Origin: Leptospira ellisii
Lineage (GTDB): Bacteria > Spirochaetota > Leptospiria > Leptospirales > Leptospiraceae
Assembly: GCF_002811955.1 (NCBI RefSeq)
Contig: NZ_NPEF01000140.1
Location: 1-10,332 of the forward strand
DNA: 10,332 bases
Reading direction: 5' to 3'
The translations under genes were made by a program, and so were the position numbers. The notes below the pieces were generated by a model that saw only the letters and a list, made by a program, of their open reading frames with translations, was not told the origin of the DNA and ran no database searches. Position 1 is the first letter of the stretch. Each line of letters begins with the position of its first letter. Positions 5,596-10,332 of this stretch are shown in pieces.

Positions 5596-6378
5596 TCAGT
5601 AATTCTCCCGTTCCGTCAAAAGACTTTCCGCAAAACGGAGCCGATCCCCGTCGTCGGTGTTCAACTCGATCCGATAACGGATCGAACTTTTTTTTTCTTC
5701 CTTAGAACCGGAAATTTTTATCGAAAGCGAATGGAAAAGATGCCGCACCGTCCCGGCGTTTCCGTCGAATAATTCCGCTTCCGGATAGAGTTTCATAACG
5801 ATATGCTTAAGAAAAACGTAATGTGTACATCCGAGTACTATCGCCCTTACGTTCCGGAGTTTCAATTCCTCCAGGATCGGAAAAAGATACGCCTCCGCCT
5901 TTTCGAATTCTCCCAGATCCACAAGAGCTGCAAGACCGGGACAGGAAACGGGAAGAATCGAATCCTCAGCGTTCAATTCCTTTTTGAGCCGTTGCAGCTT
6001 CTCCTCTTTCTGCGTGACCGGCGTGGCAAGCAGCGCGACCTTACCGCCTGGATTTTTGAGAACGGCCGGTTTGATCGCGGGTTCCATTCCGAAAATCGGA
6101 ATCGCGAATTCCCTACGAAGAGTTTCCGCCGCCGCGGAAGTGGCCGTATTACACGCCAGAAGAATCGCCTGCGCGCCTTCCTTCGCCAAACGAGAGCAGA
6201 CGTTACGCGTCAGCTCCAAAACGACCCCCGCGGATTTTTCCCCGTACGGACCGTTACGAAGATCCCCGTAATAAAAAATCTCAAGATCCGCGTCGTATTT
6301 TAGAATTTCCTTAAGAACGGAAAGTCCTCCCGTTCCGGAATCCATCAGACCGATTTTAAGCGGAGGCGATATACTCAC
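5596..6378 (-). CDS. murI: Glutamate racemase
   Basis: A cytoplasmic cofactor-independent racemase that makes D-glutamate for peptidoglycan. The 260-residue length is normal. Both catalytic cysteines are present: Cys76 in LLACNTATS and Cys184 in VLGCTHYVFLK. The N-terminal GLMDSGTGGLSVL (Asp13, Ser14) and FYYGDLRNGPYGEKS (35-49) are further family marks. The start is a GTG at 6378, inside the 3' end of the aminotransferase gene (23-bp overlap), with a weak GAG nine bases upstream. The sigma gene begins four bases after its stop. This tight packing implies co-transcription with the aminotransferase, the sigma factor and the anti-sigma factor. That is unusual company for murI and may tie D-glutamate supply to an envelope-stress unit. 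Confidence 0.96.
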   Translation of the reverse strand: MSISPPLKIGLMDSGTGGLSVLKEILKYDADLEIFYYGDLRNGPYGEKSAGVVLELTRNVCSRLAKEGAQAILLACNTATSAAAETLRREFAIPIFGMEPAIKPAVLKNPGGKVALLATPVTQKEEKLQRLKKELNAEDSILPVSCPGLAALVDLGEFEKAEAYLFPILEELKLRNVRAIVLGCTHYVFLKHIVMKLYPEAELFDGNAGTVRHLFHSLSIKISGSKEEKKSSIRYRIELNTDDGDRLRFAESLLTERENY

Positions 6379-7660
6379 CGATTTTTTCTCGGAGCGTTTT
6401 GTAGATCCAATGGAATTTATTTTCGTCCTCTTCCAACAAGGTCACGCGGAATCCGTCCTTCCGCGTACAAAACGCCGAAAGCGGAACCACACAAATTCCC
6501 GTGCTGGCCAAAAGGTAATATACGAACCTTCTGTCGTTCGCCGCCTGATCCAGAAGGGGCCGGATAAAATCCGCGGCCTGTCGATTTTCAACGTTCAACT
6601 TCATGGAGGCGTTGAGGATTCCGTCGTCGAAAGCGACCGTAAGATAGAACGCTCCCTTAGGCGCGATCACTTTCACGCCTTCGAGACCCGCGAACATATC
6701 CGTCGCGATCTTGGCCTTCCGCTTGAATTTTTCGTTCCTCCGTTTTAGGTGCGGCAAAAATTCCGGATGCGAATACACTTCCGGAATCGCCATCTGCGGC
6801 AGCGTGGTGGAACATACCTCGAGCATTTTAGCGTCTAACAACGATTTTACATAACGGCTGAAGACGGGATCCTTGTCCTTGTTGAAGATTTCGAGCCATC
6901 CGCAACGTCCGCCCGGCCAGGGAAATTCCTTGGAAATGGAGCGGAGAGCCATACCCGGAACCTTTTCCCCGATCACCTCGGATAGATGCAAAGGACCGTG
7001 ATCCGAATAATTGACGTGCGCGTAGGTTTCGTCGCAGATCAGCATCAGATCGTATTTTTCGCAGATGGAAACGATTTCCTTCATTAGAGTTTTATCATAT
7101 ACTGCGCCGGTGGGATTGTCCGGATTGATCAAAAGGATTCCCGCGATGGAATCGTTGTAACGGACCTTGTTCTCCATATCCTTCAGATCCGGCATCCAGT
7201 TGTTTTCCGGAAGAAGATCGTATGTCAGATGTTCGTATCCGCTGTGTGCCGCCTCCGCCGAGGAAATCGTGGAATACGCCGGACTGGGACCGAGCACGCG
7301 CGCTTCCCTTCTCATAAAGCCGAAGATTTTCGCGACCGCGTCTCCGAGTCCGTTGAAAAAAAGAAGATCGTCCGCGGTGATCTGTGCCCCGCCCCGTTCG
7401 TTCACCTTTTCGGCGAGAAATTTGCGGGTGGGTTCGTATCCCTGCGTCGCCGTATAGGCCCAGGATTTATCTTTGAGAACCAGATTGGAAACGATCTCCT
7501 TCATCCAGTCGGGAATGGATTCTCCCTTTTGAATCGGATCTCCGATGTTTTCATAGGTGATCCTAAGACCCAAGGCCTCCAGTTTTTTTGCGATTGCGAC
7601 GATCTGTCTGATTTCGTAGATCAGAGCGTCCGCTCCGCTATGAACGATATTTCTTCTCAT
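6356..7660 (-). CDS. PLP-dependent class I/II aminotransferase
   Basis: A 434-residue fold-type I aminotransferase. The PLP Schiff-base lysine is Lys244 in SISKEFPWPGGRCGW. INPDNPTG (178-185) gives the cofactor-contacting Asn182, CDETYAH (209-215) gives Asp210 and Tyr213, and FRVTL near the C-terminus gives Arg405, which binds the substrate carboxylate. The N-terminus (MRRNIVHSGADALIYEIRQI) resembles the alanine/aspartate aminotransferase group, but I cannot fix the substrate. The amino acid partner could be alanine, aspartate or an aromatic acid. It begins 33 bp after the htrA stop and overlaps murI by 23 bp, so it belongs to the same operon. A link to murI through glutamate or 2-oxoglutarate is possible but not shown. 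The ATG at 7660 has only a distant AGGA. Confidence 0.9.
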   Translation of the reverse strand: MRRNIVHSGADALIYEIRQIVAIAKKLEALGLRITYENIGDPIQKGESIPDWMKEIVSNLVLKDKSWAYTATQGYEPTRKFLAEKVNERGGAQITADDLLFFNGLGDAVAKIFGFMRREARVLGPSPAYSTISSAEAAHSGYEHLTYDLLPENNWMPDLKDMENKVRYNDSIAGILLINPDNPTGAVYDKTLMKEIVSICEKYDLMLICDETYAHVNYSDHGPLHLSEVIGEKVPGMALRSISKEFPWPGGRCGWLEIFNKDKDPVFSRYVKSLLDAKMLEVCSTTLPQMAIPEVYSHPEFLPHLKRRNEKFKRKAKIATDMFAGLEGVKVIAPKGAFYLTVAFDDGILNASMKLNVENRQAADFIRPLLDQAANDRRFVYYLLASTGICVVPLSAFCTRKDGFRVTLLEEDENKFHWIYKTLREKIGEYIASA

Positions 7661-7693
7661 CCCGTTCGAATTCCTGTCGCGAAAATTTTTGTA

Positions 7694-8798
<1,105 letters not shown>

Positions 8799-8800
<2 letters not shown>

Positions 8801-9896
8801 GGTAAAATCCGAATTCTATCCTTCTGCGACATACGACGCTTGTAAATCCAAAACCGGACGAAAGATCCGAAGAATCCTGATCTTATTTTTATTCGGCGCG
8901 AGTCTCGAGAATTGCGCGGGTTATCTCTGGCATTTGGGAACCGGTCAGCTGGATATATGGGCTCAAAAACGGCCGATCCAGGAAGCCCTGGAAGACCCGA
9001 CACTTAAGGAAGAAACGAAACAAAAACTCCGCGAGGTCGAAACCTTCCGCGAATACGGAATCGCGCGTTTGGGACTGGAACCTTCCGCAGGATTTCGTTC
9101 TTTCGTTCAGTTAAGACGGGAAGAAGTGGGGTGGCACGTGGCGGCTTGTTATCCGTTGCGATTGGAATCCTACACTTGGTGGTTTCCGATCGCGGGAACC
9201 GTTCCTTACAAAGGTTACTTCGATCTGGAAAAGGCCAAGGAAGAGGAGAAAAAACTCAAAGAACTCGGCTTGGACACGAGAATCCGGATCACCGCCGGTT
9301 ATTCCACGTTGGGCTGGTTCGAGGATCCCGTTTTTTCCTCGCAGCTCCGTTCCGAATCATACGAAATCGGTTCTCTGGTGTTCCACGAAATGGCGCACGC
9401 GACCGTTTATTTTCCGGGGGATTCCTCATTTAACGAGAGTTATGCGAGTTTCGTGGAAGAGGAAGGGACTTTTCATTATTTGGAATCGTTGGAAGGAAAG
9501 GACGGACCGATTCAAAAGGGAATTCTGAAACGAAAAGAGGAAACGAGAATTCTACGTTTTTTTATGATGGAAACCGCTCAAAAGCTCAAGGCGTTGTATA
9601 ACTCGGCGGAAGACGACGATAAAAAACGGGAAGGAAAACGTCGGATTATCGACGAGTTCAAAAATTCGCTCGTCTTGAAAAAAAACGAATTCAAATCGAT
9701 TTCGGTCGAGAAATTATCCAAACGCGATTGGAACAACGAAGACTTCGTGGGATATCTTCGTTATCATTCGGGAACCTCGTATTTTAAAAAGGAATTCGAA
9801 TCCTCAGGGAAGGATTTTCGGGAATTTCATACGAGAATGAGAAAGCTGATTCGTCTTTCAAACGAGGAGCGAAAAAAACTTCTGGAATCCGACTGA
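8799..9896 (+). CDS. Predicted zinc aminopeptidase lipoprotein (PF10023/COG4324-like)
   Basis: A 365-residue exported metallopeptidase. The zinc motif HEMAH (His196, Glu197, His200) is followed by FNESYASFVEEEG (Glu213, Glu220), supplying the third ligand. Upstream family marks are GYLWHLGTGQLDIW after the signal, WWFPIAGTVPYKGYF (127-141) and YSTLGWFEDPV (168-178). Together these fit the predicted aminopeptidase family PF10023. A basic-hydrophobic signal (RKIRRILILFLFGASLENC) ends in Cys39, with Asn at -1 and Leu at -3, a plausible spirochaete lipobox. The start is uncertain. The ATG at 8799 leaves a long n-region and has no good ribosome binding site. An ATG at 8736 has AGGA five bases upstream, but it would add residues lying antisense to the htrA membrane segment. 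No ATG, GTG or TTG occurs in frame between 8802 and the signal. Substrate unknown. Confidence 0.87.
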
Positions 9897-9980
9897 GGAA
9901 AGATTTGTTTGTCGGGAAAGTCGCGATCTGAGACCTGTCGTCGGAAAACCGAAAAATTGTTCAACGCGCGACGTGACGTG

Positions 9981-10016
9981 AGGCCGGTTTGGTCTGTCGG
10001 CCTTCGGTGATTTTTT
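9981..10016 (+). terminator. Weak intrinsic terminator after the aminopeptidase gene
   Basis: The 6-bp stem AGGCCG/CGGCCT (9981-9986 with 9998-10003), with an 11-nt loop, is followed seven bases later by six T residues (10011-10016). The gap between stem and T-run makes it weak. It lies between two convergent genes, where a terminator is expected. It lacks a T-run on the minus strand. Confidence 0.4.
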
Positions 10017-10032
10017 AGTCTGACTGGTCGGT

Positions 10033-10332
10033 TTATTCCAGCTCTCGGAACCATTCTCGGTATTCGAATGTGTAAAAAGCGGACTCGGGGAGGCATTGGA
10101 GCTTCCGGGTCACTCGGTTGAAGGTGAGATCGAGGTGGAGGATATAACTGTAGTTCTTGTGAAAGGTGGGAACTCCCTCATTCAGCATCTCTTCGATAGA
10201 ATCCCCGACTTCCGATTCCTCCAAATACAAAAGATAATTAAACAAATAACAACGGGACACTCCGTGCGCCTGCGCCAAGGCTCCGAGCAGAGTCCAACTT
10301 CCCGTGCCCAAACGAACATTGATCCGTCGCAT
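10033..10332 (-). CDS. DUF1564 family protein, C-terminal part (cut by window edge)
   Basis: The last 99 residues of a Leptospira-specific DUF1564 protein. Full-length members are about 170-190 residues, so the Met at 10332 is probably internal and the gene continues beyond the window. Family marks are [59 protein letters not shown] and a final [13 protein letters not shown]. The first 38 visible residues align without gaps to the RHH domain of the antitoxin in this window (INVRL strand, helix, G-x-SR, helix), so it may bind DNA. Leptospira genomes carry many copies of this family, and the function is unknown. The gene is convergent with the aminopeptidase gene. Confidence 0.88.
   Translation of the reverse strand: MRRINVRLGTGSWTLLGALAQAHGVSRCYLFNYLLYLEESEVGDSIEEMLNEGVPTFHKNYSYILHLDLTFNRVTRKLQCLPESAFYTFEYREWFRELE

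Overview
The window almost certainly comes from a Leptospira chromosome. The evidence is the C-terminal part of a DUF1564 protein (a family I know only from Leptospira) at the right edge, a FecR-domain exported protein of the LipL45 kind, and spirochaete-style lipoprotein signals. Most of the window looks moderate in GC, higher than the roughly 35% of L. interrogans, so a higher-GC pathogen-clade species is plausible. That is an estimate by eye, not a calculation.

Layout, left to right. Positions 1-329 hold no convincing gene. Positions 330-985 (minus strand) are an AT-rich type II toxin-antitoxin cassette: an intact ribbon-helix-helix (RHH) antitoxin followed by a PIN-domain toxin whose reading frame is broken by one frameshift. 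Next on the minus strand come a ClC-family channel/transporter and purM, transcribed purM to ClC with a 10-bp gap. A strong intrinsic terminator at 3430-3462 separates them from a FecR-domain exported protein, which has its own promoter-like sequence at 4130-4159.

Positions 4241-8800 are one compact minus-strand cluster, read in the order: DegS-like HtrA protease, class I/II aminotransferase, murI (glutamate racemase), ECF sigma factor, a possible 51-residue coupled small ORF, and a ChrR-type cupin anti-sigma factor. Gaps or overlaps are 33 nt, -23 nt, 4 nt and two ATGA overlaps. On the plus strand, divergent from htrA, is a predicted zinc aminopeptidase lipoprotein (PF10023-like). The window ends in the truncated DUF1564 gene, convergent with the aminopeptidase.

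Main hypothesis. The ECF sigma and cupin anti-sigma look like an RpoE/ChrR (ECF11-like) pair. The promoter in front of the adjacent fecR-like gene reads TGATCC-N18-TATAAT, and TGATCC is the -35 element I recall for Rhodobacter RpoE/ChrR regulons. This suggests a local circuit: an envelope or oxidative signal is sensed through the metal-binding cupin, the sigma factor is released, and an exported FecR-domain protein is expressed. The circuit sits in an operon that also carries a DegS-like periplasmic protease and the peptidoglycan precursor enzyme MurI. The circuit is inferred. The motifs and gene order are visible in the sequence.
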